Shown in pieces: positions 16,972 through 25,416 of a stretch of 64,000 bases of DNA. Position 1 is the stretch's first letter. The number at the start of each line of letters is the position of its first letter. Source of the DNA: Firm-04 sp964463355 (GTDB lineage: Bacteria > Bacillota > Clostridia > Oscillospirales > Ruminococcaceae); contig CAYXBP010000007.1 in NCBI GenBank assembly GCA_964463355.1, positions 26,487 through 90,486 on the forward strand, in the 5' to 3' direction. Made by a program: the position numbers and the translations under genes. Under the pieces are notes generated by a model that saw only the letters and a program-made list of their open reading frames with translations, searched no databases and had not been told where the DNA came from.

Positions 16972-18278
16972 AATCATTTGCAAAGAGAGCAGCAACCATA
17001 TGCTGTGCAGCGGCAATGCTGTGCGGATTTGTCAGCTGCAAGGAGGATTCTATGCAAGATACTGCGTCAAATCTCAGCAGTACTGCGGATACCACGGAAG
17101 CAACCACTACAACCACTTCTCCCACAACAGATACTACATGGGTGGCTGCCGATGCATCCCTCAATCTGCCTGCTTTGAACCTGGGCTACACCAACGCAGA
17201 GATGTGCAAGCGTGCGGTGATCAGTCAGGGCAATCGTGCAAGGCTTGCAGCGGTCATGCAGCGTGCTGAAAGCGGCAAACCTGTAACCATCGGCGTAATC
17301 GGCGGTTCGATCACGCAAGGTTCAAGTGCATCATCCAGTCAGGAAAACTACGCGTTTCTCAATACTAAATGGTGGGCAGAGGCGTTTCCCAAATGCAGCG
17401 GCCTGAACTTTGTCAATGCAGGCATCGGCGCAACGGGCAGCTATATCGGTGTACACCGCGCAGCGGATGATCTGTTGGCGCAAAAGCCTGATGTGGTGGT
17501 AGTCGAATTTTCTGTCAACGATACCGATGCGGCATTCAATCTTGGCACATATGACAGCCTTGTGCGCAAAATTCTCAATGCCGAGAACAACCCTGCTGTC
17601 ATTCTGATGTTTATGTGTCAGGAAAACAACACCACCCTCGCAGAAACGCATCAGAAAATCGGTGAGGCATATGACTTACCTATGCTCAGCTATCAGCAAG
17701 CAGTCATGCCCGAAATCGAAAAAGGCACTTTCACCTGGAAGGATATTGCTGCGGATAACATTCACCCCAACTCCAATGGGCATGGCATCATGGGTGAACT
17801 GCTGTGGAATTACTACAATTCCGTGTATGCACAGTTGGATACAATTGATACCAGCGACTTAAGCTTTACCGCAAAACCAGTCACAGAAGACCGCTACGCG
17901 GAAGCAGATCTGCTCAACAGCAAGGACATCACTCCCACAGCAAATACTGGCTTTACAGAAGCCGATCTGATGTACCAGTTCCCCTCTGGTTGGCAAGCCA
18001 CCGAAGCAGGCTCTTCGCTGTCTTTTGAGGTGGAAGCGCGAAACATCGGCATACTGTACTACCGTACCATAGATGGTAAAAGCGGCAAGTACGAGGTCTA
18101 TGTAGATGGGCAACTTGTCGATACATTGGATGCCAATTTTGCTGATGGCTGGGGCAATTATGCTGAAGCAACAGAGGTTTACGCATCCGACGCAAAAGCA
18201 AAACACACGATTGAAATTAAGTGCAAAGAGGGCGAAACCGCCTGTCATTTTGGTGTGTTGGGCCTGCTGGCCAGCTAA
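16968..18278 (+). CDS. SGNH hydrolase lipoprotein
   Basis: The 436-residue protein is a probable surface carbohydrate esterase. A signal peptide with lipobox (GFVSC, Cys at about 24) is followed by a Thr/Ser-rich linker typical of this organism. The SGNH domain has GGSITQG at about 109-115, GATGSY, the block with FSVNDTDA, and the terminal IHPNSNGHG with the catalytic His. A beta-sandwich region at about 330-436 resembles a small carbohydrate-binding module, which is an inference. There is no dockerin, so it is attached by lipid instead of a scaffoldin. Its start overlaps nadC by 4 bp, an odd pairing of NAD synthesis with an exported hydrolase. A strong terminator follows. Confidence 0.85.
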   Translation: MKSFAKRAATICCAAAMLCGFVSCKEDSMQDTASNLSSTADTTEATTTTTSPTTDTTWVAADASLNLPALNLGYTNAEMCKRAVISQGNRARLAAVMQRAESGKPVTIGVIGGSITQGSSASSSQENYAFLNTKWWAEAFPKCSGLNFVNAGIGATGSYIGVHRAADDLLAQKPDVVVVEFSVNDTDAAFNLGTYDSLVRKILNAENNPAVILMFMCQENNTTLAETHQKIGEAYDLPMLSYQQAVMPEIEKGTFTWKDIAADNIHPNSNGHGIMGELLWNYYNSVYAQLDTIDTSDLSFTAKPVTEDRYAEADLLNSKDITPTANTGFTEADLMYQFPSGWQATEAGSSLSFEVEARNIGILYYRTIDGKSGKYEVYVDGQLVDTLDANFADGWGNYAEATEVYASDAKAKHTIEIKCKEGETACHFGVLGLLAS

Positions 18279-18327
18279 TCGGTGCAAAACAATCACGGCG
18301 TCAAGGTCTAAAGCAGGTCTTTTTCGG

Positions 18328-18363
18328 AAAAAGCGGCAAGGAGAATTTCTCCCTGCCGCTTTT
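18328..18363. terminator. bidirectional terminator
   Basis: A long stem (AAAAGCGGCAAGGAGAA and its near-complement) is bounded by A and T runs. It separates the nadBC operon from the leftward sigma factor gene, whose stop is 10 bp away. Confidence 0.88.
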
Positions 18364-18372
18364 CTTTGCATA

Positions 18373-19464
18373 TTATTCAAGATAATCTCTGACCTTTTTA
18401 CTTCTGCTTGGGTGGCGCAGCTTGCGCAGTGCCTTTGCTTCAATCTGACGAATACGTTCTCTGGTCACATCAAACGCCTTGCCCACTTCTTCCAGCGTTC
18501 TTGCTCTGCCGTCATACAGCCCAAAGCGCATACGCAGCACCGCAGCCTCTCGTTCTGTCAGGGTATCCAACACCTCATTCAGCTGCTCTCGCAGCATAAG
18601 ATTCGCCGCCGCCTCTGTGGGAGCAAGTGCCTGATCATCAGGGATAAAATCGCCCAAATGACTGTCCTCCTCCTCGCCGATGGGCGTTTCCAGCGATACT
18701 GGATCCTGTGCAATACGCATAATCTCGCGCACCTTATCTATCGGCATATTGATTTCCCTGGCGATATCCTCGGGGGTGGCCTCCTTTCCTGTTTCGTGCA
18801 GAATCCGGTTAGAAATTTTCTTCACACGAGTGATGGTTTCCACCATATGTACGGGGATACGAATGGTTCTTGCCTGATCTGCAATGGCTCTGGTAATGGC
18901 TTGCCTGATCCACCATGTGGCATAGGTGGAAAACTTAAAGCCCTTGGTATAATCGAACTTCTCCACTGCTTTGATCAAACCCATATTGCCCTCTTGGATG
19001 AGATCCAAAAACTGCATACCCCTGCCCACATACTTTTTGGCAATGCTCACCACCAAGCGGAGATTTGCCTCTGTCAGGCGGCGTTTTGCGGCAGGGTCAC
19101 CTTGCAGTACGCGCTTTGCAAGCGCAAGCTCCTCCTCGGAGGTCAGCAGTGGCACGGTACCGATCTCTTTTAAGTAGAGCTTCACAGGGTCGTCAATGGA
19201 GATGCCCTCAGTAGAAAGCACCTGCTCCATCTCATCGGCAGTTTCTGCCTGTATCATTGAATCAATGGAAATATCGTCATCATCAGGAATGTAGTCATCC
19301 ATGATCTGCACGTTCAAGGCGGTCAGTGCTTCATAAAACTGTTCGATCTGGTCAGAGGATGCATCGGATTCTTCAAAGGCGCGGTTGATCTCCAACATGG
19401 AAACCTTACCAGTCACCTTTGCTTTTTCGAGCAGCAGCTCGCATTGATTATTCTCAGCGGACAT
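18373..19464 (-). CDS. rpoD: primary sigma factor, sigma-A/RpoD paralogue 1
   Basis: The 363-residue protein has a shortened region 1.1 with helical MLEINRAFEE, then an acidic linker. Region 1.2 begins DPVKLYLKEIGTVPLL. Region 2 contains ANLRLVVSIAKKY and the -10 reading segment YATWWIRQAITRAIADQ. Region 3 is RIPVHMVETI..., and region 4 ends with EEVGKAFDVTRERIRQIEAK then the canonical LRKLRHPSRSKKVRDYLE tail. The start is the ATG at 19464, with AGGAGG eight bases upstream. The gene lies directly downstream of a second sigma-A gene. The complete conserved C-terminus makes this copy the better candidate for the housekeeping factor. Confidence 0.95.
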   Translation of the reverse strand: MSAENNQCELLLEKAKVTGKVSMLEINRAFEESDASSDQIEQFYEALTALNVQIMDDYIPDDDDISIDSMIQAETADEMEQVLSTEGISIDDPVKLYLKEIGTVPLLTSEEELALAKRVLQGDPAAKRRLTEANLRLVVSIAKKYVGRGMQFLDLIQEGNMGLIKAVEKFDYTKGFKFSTYATWWIRQAITRAIADQARTIRIPVHMVETITRVKKISNRILHETGKEATPEDIAREINMPIDKVREIMRIAQDPVSLETPIGEEEDSHLGDFIPDDQALAPTEAAANLMLREQLNEVLDTLTEREAAVLRMRFGLYDGRARTLEEVGKAFDVTRERIRQIEAKALRKLRHPSRSKKVRDYLE

Positions 19465-19530
19465 GAAATTAGCCTCCTGTTTCACTTGTGCCGTGTTGTA
19501 ATTCTCTGTTTGTTGCGTCATGGTGGGGAA

Positions 19531-20607
19531 TCAATTGTGATAGCCGCTTAAATATCTCTGACGCTTCACACGGATCTTTCGCATCGCTTTCGCCTCAATC
19601 TGACGAATGCGCTCTCTGGTCACTTCAAATGCGGCACCAACCTCTTCCAACGTATGGGCTTGTCCGTCCGTCAAACCAAAGCGCATACGCAGCACCGCCG
19701 CTTCACGTTCGGTGAGCGTACCAAGCAGCTTATCCAGCTCTTCCTTAAGCAGGCTGTTGGAAACAGCCTCCACGGGGTCAATTGCCTGATCATCAGGAAT
19801 AAAATCGCCCAGATGGCTGTCATCCTCCTCGCCAACAGGCGTTTCCAGTGAAACGGGATCATATGCAATGCGCATGATCTCGCGCACTTTATCCACTGGC
19901 ATATCAATGCGTTCTGCGATTTCCTCGGGGGTGGCATCTCTGCCGTTTTCGTGCAGCAGCTGCGCAGAGATTTTTTTTACCTTCGATATGGTTTCCACCA
20001 TATGCACGGGAATACGAATGGTTCTTGCCTGATCTGCGATTGCCCTGGTAATAGACTGACGAATCCACCATGTAGCATAGGTGGCAAACTTAAAGCCCTT
20101 GGTGTAATCAAATTTCTCCACCGCCTTAATCAGCCCAAGATTGCCCTCTTGAATGAGATCCAAGAACTGCATTCCCCTGCCCACATATCGCTTTGCAATG
20201 CTTACCACAAGGCGCAAGTTGGCTTCAATCAGGCGTTTTTTTGCATTGGCATCTCCTGCGCGCATCCGCTGTGCGAGTTGTGTTTCCTCCTCGGCGGTCA
20301 GCAGCGGCACATGACCGATTTCTTTCAGATAGATCTTCACGGGATCATCCATGCCGATATTTTCGCTTGCAATGGCATACTCCAAGTCATCCCCAAGATT
20401 ATCGTCAATATCCAGTGCGCCATCATCAACGGTATAATCGTCAATAATCTCAATAGACATAGCACTGCAAGATTCATAGAATCGGTCGATCTGTTCGGGG
20501 TCAAAGCCACTGACTTCAAATGCGTCATTCATCTCTCGCATAGAGACTTTTCCGCTTTTTTTCGCTTTATCCAGCAGCAGTTGGCAACGGTTTTTTTCAT
20601 TAGACAT
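19531..20607 (-). CDS. sigma-A/RpoD paralogue 2 with divergent C-terminus
   Basis: The 358-residue product has the same architecture as its downstream neighbour. Region 2.4 (YATWWIRQSITRAIADQ) and the helix-turn-helix of region 4.2 (EEVGAAFEVTRERIRQIEAK) are nearly identical, so promoter choice should be similar. After the helix, the usual LRHPSRSKKLRDYLE ending is replaced by RKIRVKRQRYLSGYHN. The region 1.1-like N-terminus differs more. The start is the ATG at 20607, with AAAGGAGG upstream; a start at 20631 was rejected. The gap to paralogue 1 is 66 bp. It may be an alternative vegetative factor or a duplicate with altered regulation. Confidence 0.93.
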   Translation of the reverse strand: MSNEKNRCQLLLDKAKKSGKVSMREMNDAFEVSGFDPEQIDRFYESCSAMSIEIIDDYTVDDGALDIDDNLGDDLEYAIASENIGMDDPVKIYLKEIGHVPLLTAEEETQLAQRMRAGDANAKKRLIEANLRLVVSIAKRYVGRGMQFLDLIQEGNLGLIKAVEKFDYTKGFKFATYATWWIRQSITRAIADQARTIRIPVHMVETISKVKKISAQLLHENGRDATPEEIAERIDMPVDKVREIMRIAYDPVSLETPVGEEDDSHLGDFIPDDQAIDPVEAVSNSLLKEELDKLLGTLTEREAAVLRMRFGLTDGQAHTLEEVGAAFEVTRERIRQIEAKAMRKIRVKRQRYLSGYHN

Positions 20608-20704
20608 TTGGAATCCTCCTTTATGGTTCATGTTTTTTTATCTTCTGCTATATCTATGCGTATGGTAGCATGTGCAGGTCTTACTGAATGCATACCCACG
20701 GGCT

Positions 20705-22474
20705 TCATCCCTTTTGTTTCCTTTTTCTGTCAAACAGTGCGCGAAAATCATCATCGGAGATTCCGTTGCCGTTGTCCGCAGAAACACCATCGTGATGTGC
20801 CAGCAACAGATCAATGGCATCATACACCGAAGCAAGGGAAATATCTATTTCCTCATACCGTGCAGCAATGCCCGTCAGTGCGCCCATCTCGTCGGCGGTA
20901 AAGCTCCCTGAAAACGCAGAAAACGTAAACGCGGAAAGCTTTGGCATCTCCTCCAAATACACTGCATAGGCGCGGGCGTATAATTCTGTAACAAACTGCC
21001 CTGGCTTGATTTGCTTTACGATTTCCTCCATGGCATCGGGGTGGCGGAACAGGTAACACAAGATCAATTCCTCCGCCTTTTCATATTTTCGATTTCCTAC
21101 CGCCGTGGGATTCACAGGATCCCGCATCAGTGGCTGATTCACCGTCGCACGCCACGTCTGTTTTCTTTCTCGGCTTCGGCGTATGCGAAGCTCACTTGCG
21201 ACTTGTTCTTTCAGCACCACAGGGTCGATCTCCTGCTGCTTTGCGAGTTCTGAGAGATAGATCTCGCGCTGCATATCGTTTTCCACATCTGCCAATACAG
21301 AAACTGCCTTCTGCATCATGGTGATCTTCCCATCCACGGCAGTCACGTCAATGCCGTCTTTGCAATGCTCCAGCGCATATTTAACTGCATCGTCGGCTTC
21401 CTCCAACAGAAGCCGAAACCGCCCAGCACCAAATTTTTTGATATATTCGTCCGGGTCTTTGGCATCCTGCATATGCAATATACGCGGCTGAATGCCAACC
21501 GCACGCAGTAGATTCACAGCTTTGGCGGTTGCACTGCGCCCTGCAGTATCGCTATCATAAGCAATGACGACCTCCTCGCAGTATTGCCGCATCAGACGGC
21601 ACTGTTCGGGGGTAAGTGCTGTGCCCAAAGATGCCACCACGTTTTCAAATCCAGCCTGATGAATGGAGATCACATCCATGTATCCCTCAGCAAGAATCAA
21701 CCGCTTTGACTGTGTTTTCTTGGCAAATTGCATGGCAAACAGATTTCGCCCCTTTTTGAACACAGGCGTATCCGCAGAATTGAGATATTTCGGTTCGCCA
21801 TCCAGTTCAATGGTGCGTCCACCAAAGGCGATAATGCTTCCCTTCAGGTCAAAGATCGGGAAGATCACGCGGTTGCGGAAGCGGTCATACACGCCGTCAT
21901 TTTTTCGAAAACGGCTGCAAAGATTTGCGCCCAGCAGTTCCTCATCGGTAAAGCCTTCGGCGTGCATGGCTTTTTGCAGATTATTCCAGCTGCCATTTGC
22001 GTAGCCCAAACCAAATTTTTTGATGACCTGCGGTGTGATTTTACGATTCGCCAGATACTGCAAGCCGCGCTTATCCTCGCCACAAAGCTGCTTGTAGTAA
22101 AACTGTGCGGCACATCGGTTCAGTTCAAGCAAACGGGTTCTGCGGCGGTTCTCACCGTGATCGTCTTCCTGTTGGGGAATGGGCAGCCCTGCATTCTGCG
22201 CAAGTCGTTCCACCGCCTCCATGTAGGTCAGCCCCTCAATCTTCATCAAAAAGGTGATCACATCGCCGCCCGCATGGCAGCCAAAGCAGTAAAAGTGAGG
22301 ATCCTGTGTACCTGCATACACCAAACAGGATGGCGTTTTCTCGGAATGGAAGGGGCAGCGGCATTTGAGCCTTGCACCTGCCTTCTCCAGCTGCACATAC
22401 GCGCCCATAACAGTTTCAATAGGGTTTGCCTGCTTTAGCTGATATAAAAATTCCTGCGGTAACAGAACATTCAC
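20705..22474 (-). CDS. dnaG: DNA primase
   Basis: The primase (about 589 residues) makes RNA primers at the replication fork. The N-terminal zinc-binding domain has CRCPFHSEKTPSC and FYCFGCHAGGD (about residues 38-70). The catalytic TOPRIM core includes the EGYMD motif and AYDSDTAG. The C-terminal DnaB-interacting region is present but short. No in-frame ATG occurs in the proper place. The frame opens with TTG at 22492, GTG at 22474 and CTG slightly further; the ATG nearest to the GGGGAGG site is out of frame. I use the GTG because the family begins shortly before PQEFL. The gene precedes both sigma genes, as in the dnaG-rpoD operon of Bacillus. Confidence 0.92.
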   Translation of the reverse strand: MNVLLPQEFLYQLKQANPIETVMGAYVQLEKAGARLKCRCPFHSEKTPSCLVYAGTQDPHFYCFGCHAGGDVITFLMKIEGLTYMEAVERLAQNAGLPIPQQEDDHGENRRRTRLLELNRCAAQFYYKQLCGEDKRGLQYLANRKITPQVIKKFGLGYANGSWNNLQKAMHAEGFTDEELLGANLCSRFRKNDGVYDRFRNRVIFPIFDLKGSIIAFGGRTIELDGEPKYLNSADTPVFKKGRNLFAMQFAKKTQSKRLILAEGYMDVISIHQAGFENVVASLGTALTPEQCRLMRQYCEEVVIAYDSDTAGRSATAKAVNLLRAVGIQPRILHMQDAKDPDEYIKKFGAGRFRLLLEEADDAVKYALEHCKDGIDVTAVDGKITMMQKAVSVLADVENDMQREIYLSELAKQQEIDPVVLKEQVASELRIRRSRERKQTWRATVNQPLMRDPVNPTAVGNRKYEKAEELILCYLFRHPDAMEEIVKQIKPGQFVTELYARAYAVYLEEMPKLSAFTFSAFSGSFTADEMGALTGIAARYEEIDISLASVYDAIDLLLAHHDGVSADNGNGISDDDFRALFDRKRKQKG

Positions 22475-22501
22475 CTCCCCTTCTCTAATCAACCAGATAT
22501 C

Positions 22502-23494
22502 TCATCGCACATCCCAACAACGGGGCACGAACAAACGCTCGTATGTACGGATGGCGAAATCATCACTCATTCCAGCAATATAATCGCACACGGCACGGTC
22601 GATATCGAAACGCTCGGCAATCATTTGATACTCTTTCGGCAAATCATCAATATGTTTTATATAGTACGTATACAGGCGTATCACCAACGCCTGCGCCTTA
22701 GGCTCTTCGGTTTTTGCTGCCGAATGCTGATACACATGATCGGAGAGAAAGCAATGCAGCGCATCATGCGCCTGCTGGATATCGTTCGTCATACGGATGA
22801 TATCTGGCCCATTGGCGATCACCGACGAGATCATGGTGGTAATACGGCTGCTTTTGGAATCACCCAACACCGCGACACAATCCTTTGGCAGTTCCTGTTT
22901 GGAGAGAATCCCACCGCGAATGGCATCGTCAATATCATGGTTGATGTACGCAATGCGATCTGCCACACGCACAATATTACCCTCGCGGGTGTTGGCGACA
23001 CGGTTGGTATGGCAGGCGATACCGTTTTTCACCTGCTTTGTAAGATTCAAGCCCCTGCCGTTTTTCTCGATGTAATGCACAACGCGGACGCTTTCCATAT
23101 AATGGCGATACCCATGCGGGCAAACCTGATCCAGTGCGGTTTCCCCAGCATGTCCAAAGGGCGAATGCCCAAGATCGTGCCCCAGTGCAATGGCTTCTGT
23201 GAGATCCTCATTCATGTGCATGGCACGAGCAATGGTGCGTGCAATTTGTGCAACCTCCAGCGTATGGGTCAGCCGCGTGCGGTAGTGGTCGCCCACTGGT
23301 GACAGAAACACCTGCGTTTTACGCTTCAGGCGACGAAAAGAGGAACAATGCAGAATACGGTCACGATCTCGTTGAAATTCGGTACGATAGGGGCATTTTT
23401 CCTCTCGCACAAAGCGCACAGCTTGTGCCGAAGGGCAAGCAAACTGGCTAAGCGTTGCAAGCTCGTGGATCTCCAATTCCTCACGGACATTCAC
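22502..23494 (-). CDS. dgt: deoxyguanosinetriphosphate triphosphohydrolase-like HD protein
   Basis: The 330-residue HD-domain enzyme is predicted to cleave dNTPs to nucleosides and triphosphate. The first part contains the Arg-rich motif RDRDRILHCSSFRRLKRKTQV. The metal-binding motifs are LTHTLEV and HDLGHSPFGHAGE, followed by later Asp residues in RVADRIAYINHD. It is of the short, dGTPase-like type found before dnaG in many Firmicutes. The start is the ATG at 23494 with AGAAAGGA about 13 bases upstream. The dnaG frame opens 10 to 30 bp downstream, so both share a transcript. Substrate preference among dNTPs is not visible. Confidence 0.93.
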   Translation of the reverse strand: MNVREELEIHELATLSQFACPSAQAVRFVREEKCPYRTEFQRDRDRILHCSSFRRLKRKTQVFLSPVGDHYRTRLTHTLEVAQIARTIARAMHMNEDLTEAIALGHDLGHSPFGHAGETALDQVCPHGYRHYMESVRVVHYIEKNGRGLNLTKQVKNGIACHTNRVANTREGNIVRVADRIAYINHDIDDAIRGGILSKQELPKDCVAVLGDSKSSRITTMISSVIANGPDIIRMTNDIQQAHDALHCFLSDHVYQHSAAKTEEPKAQALVIRLYTYYIKHIDDLPKEYQMIAERFDIDRAVCDYIAGMSDDFAIRTYERLFVPRCWDVR

Positions 23495-23670
23495 AGGGCA
23501 TCATCCTTTCTGAAAGAAGCTTTCTGTATAAATATACAGCAGGATGCGTGCGTTCTCCTTTTTTTTGACGGTTTTTTTGCAAATTTCATCACTAAGCACA
23601 ACACGTTTCGAAATATAACGCCGAATGTTTTGCATCATCAACAAAACAAACGTTTGATATTATCCAACAG

Positions 23671-23700
23671 AAAACGGCATCGTATCCTGCACGATGCCGT
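23671..23700 (-). terminator. terminator of the COG2426 gene
   Basis: A perfect 10-bp stem ACGGCATCGT/ACGATGCCGT with a 7-nt loop lies 12 bp after the stop and is followed on the minus strand by TTTT. Confidence 0.85.
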
Positions 23701-23712
23701 CTGCTACGTATC

Positions 23713-24231
23713 CTAGCTAAACAGATTGATGATCGCTTGCAGACCGCCGTAAGAAACGATACACATGATCACAGATGCCATGGCGATTCCCAAAAGCGTG
23801 GCAAGGGTTGCCTTTTTCTTATCAATATGCAGCAATGCAGCAATCAGGCAGCCTGTCCATGCACCAGTACCAGGCAGCGGAATACCCACAAACAGTGCCA
23901 GCCCCCAAAACTCATACTTTCGGATTGATGCAGCCTTTTCGCCTGTACCCCTTGCCTCCAACCAGTTGGCAACACGGTTGAACAACTTGATCTTACAGCC
24001 CTTCATCCAGTTCAGGATTTTCTCAATAAACAGCAGGATAAACGGCACGGGCAGCACATTCCCCAGAATACAGAACACCACCGCAGTCCACATATCAATG
24101 CCCAACAGCGATGCGGCGATCAAGCCACCGCGCAGCTCCAAAACAGGGATCATGGAAATGATGAACACCACTACAAGGGGCGGAAAGCCGCCGAGTGCTT
24201 CGGTAAGCGTTCTTGCCAGTTCTTCGGTCAT
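23713..24231 (-). CDS. COG2426-type small multi-drug export membrane protein
   Basis: The 172-residue membrane protein matches the COG2426 family annotated as putative small multi-drug exporters; the true function is poorly defined. Hydrophobic segments lie at about 15-42, 45-68, 105-125 and 140-170. Conserved family features are IPVLELRGGL near residue 30 and the C-terminal IPLPGTGAWTG loop. The start at 24231 follows an AATAGGAG site. The gene is alone between a promoter at 24263-24291 and a terminator. The family is related to the DedA-like membrane proteins. Confidence 0.85.
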   Translation of the reverse strand: MTEELARTLTEALGGFPPLVVVFIISMIPVLELRGGLIAASLLGIDMWTAVVFCILGNVLPVPFILLFIEKILNWMKGCKIKLFNRVANWLEARGTGEKAASIRKYEFWGLALFVGIPLPGTGAWTGCLIAALLHIDKKKATLATLLGIAMASVIMCIVSYGGLQAIINLFS

Positions 24232-24262
24232 GAAACAATTCTCCTATTATTTGTTTTATGGT

Positions 24263-24291
24263 ATTATGACACATTTTTTTTTCTTTGTCAA
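24263..24291 (-). promoter_or_regulatory. promoter for the COG2426 gene
   Basis: On the minus strand TTGACA (24291-24286) and CATAAT (24268-24263) are separated by 17 bp, part of it an A run. Confidence 0.78.
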
Positions 24292-24408
24292 GGCATCCTG
24301 AGAAATCACGCTGTATTGCACAAAAAAATGCGGATTAACACCACAATTTCATTGCATTTCACACAGTATATGCAGCGGAAATCCGTACATATTTGAAAAA
24401 AATAACAC

Positions 24409-24437
24409 TTGCCAAACGAGTACAAAAGTGGTATAAT
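24409..24437 (+). promoter_or_regulatory. sigma-A promoter for the ABC exporter operon
   Basis: TTGCCA at 24409-24414 and TATAAT at 24432-24437 are spaced by 17 bp. The transcript would begin near 24444, downstream of two of the alternative in-frame starts of the ATPase. Confidence 0.85.
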
Positions 24438-24477
24438 ACGTTCGATGGAAAACACATCAGAAAGGAAGAAACAGAGT

Positions 24478-25416
24478 ATGGGATTGATTGTGTCAGAGCT
24501 TTATAAATGCTACGACAAAAAGGTGGTTGTGGATCACCTGAGCTTTGAAATGGAACAACCTGGTGTATATGCATTGCTGGGCACCAACGGCGCAGGCAAA
24601 ACTACATCCATCCGCATGATGCTGAATATGCTTGCCAAAGACGGAGGCAAAGCACTCTGGAATGATATGCCACTTTCGGTAGAAACCTGCAATGTTGGAT
24701 ATCTTGCAGAGGAAAGAGGACTGTACCCAAAGGCGGCACTGATGGATCAACTGTTGTATTTTGCCGGACTGCGCGGCGTGACGGGAGCAGAAGCAAAAAA
24801 ACGCATCCGCTATTGGGCAGAGCGTTTAGAGGCGGTAGAATACTTATATCCCCCCGCAAAGGGAAGAACACCCGCCAAAGCCAAAAAGGCTGATCAGCTT
24901 TCCAAGGGCAATCAGCAGAAGATTCAGTTGATGGCTTCCTTGCTCAGTGACCCAGATCTGATTATTTTTGACGAGCCTCTTTCAGGGCTTGACCCCGTTA
25001 ATGCCGATTTGTTCAAAAGCGTGATTCGTGAGGAGATCGACAAGGGTAAATACATCATCATGTCCAGCCATCAAATGACCACCATTGAGGAATTCTGCAC
25101 AGACCTTACCATTCTTGACCGCAGCAAAACCGTATTGCAGGGCAATCTTGCCGATATTAAAAAAAGCTACGGCAGAATCAATCTGCAAATCAAAACAGAA
25201 ACCGAAATCGCCCCACAGATTGAAGCCGCAGGTGTGAAACTGCTTTCCCGCGTAGGATTCACCTACCAGTGCAAGGTGACTGGCGAAGCGCAGGCAAATG
25301 CTTTGCTGCAACAGCTTGTAAGCGAAGGCATTATCCTGATTGCCTTTGAACTGCGTGAACCAAGTCTGCATGAGATCTTTGTGGAAAAGGTTGGTGAACC
25401 CCATGAAGCTGAATAA
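24478..25416 (+). CDS. ABC transporter ATPase, NatA-like
   Basis: The 312-residue ATPase subunit drives an ABC exporter. Walker A is GTNGAGKTT (about 35-43). The Q-loop region is unusual: GYLAEERGLYP follows. The signature is LSKGNQQK and Walker B is LIIFDEPLSGLD, followed by the H-loop SSH. A C-terminal domain of about 90 residues is typical of the NatA/DRA subfamily. The start is the ATG at 24478, behind an AAAGGAAG site; upstream ATG codons lie at or before the predicted transcription start. It overlaps the next gene by 14 bp and is expected to assemble with the two following permeases. The substrate is unknown; Na+ or peptides are possible. Confidence 0.92.
   Translation: MGLIVSELYKCYDKKVVVDHLSFEMEQPGVYALLGTNGAGKTTSIRMMLNMLAKDGGKALWNDMPLSVETCNVGYLAEERGLYPKAALMDQLLYFAGLRGVTGAEAKKRIRYWAERLEAVEYLYPPAKGRTPAKAKKADQLSKGNQQKIQLMASLLSDPDLIIFDEPLSGLDPVNADLFKSVIREEIDKGKYIIMSSHQMTTIEEFCTDLTILDRSKTVLQGNLADIKKSYGRINLQIKTETEIAPQIEAAGVKLLSRVGFTYQCKVTGEAQANALLQQLVSEGIILIAFELREPSLHEIFVEKVGEPHEAE

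Noticed and set aside
18106..19173. 355-codon open frame on the plus strand
   Set aside because: It crosses a strong terminator and the sigma factor gene on the opposite strand, so it is a shadow.
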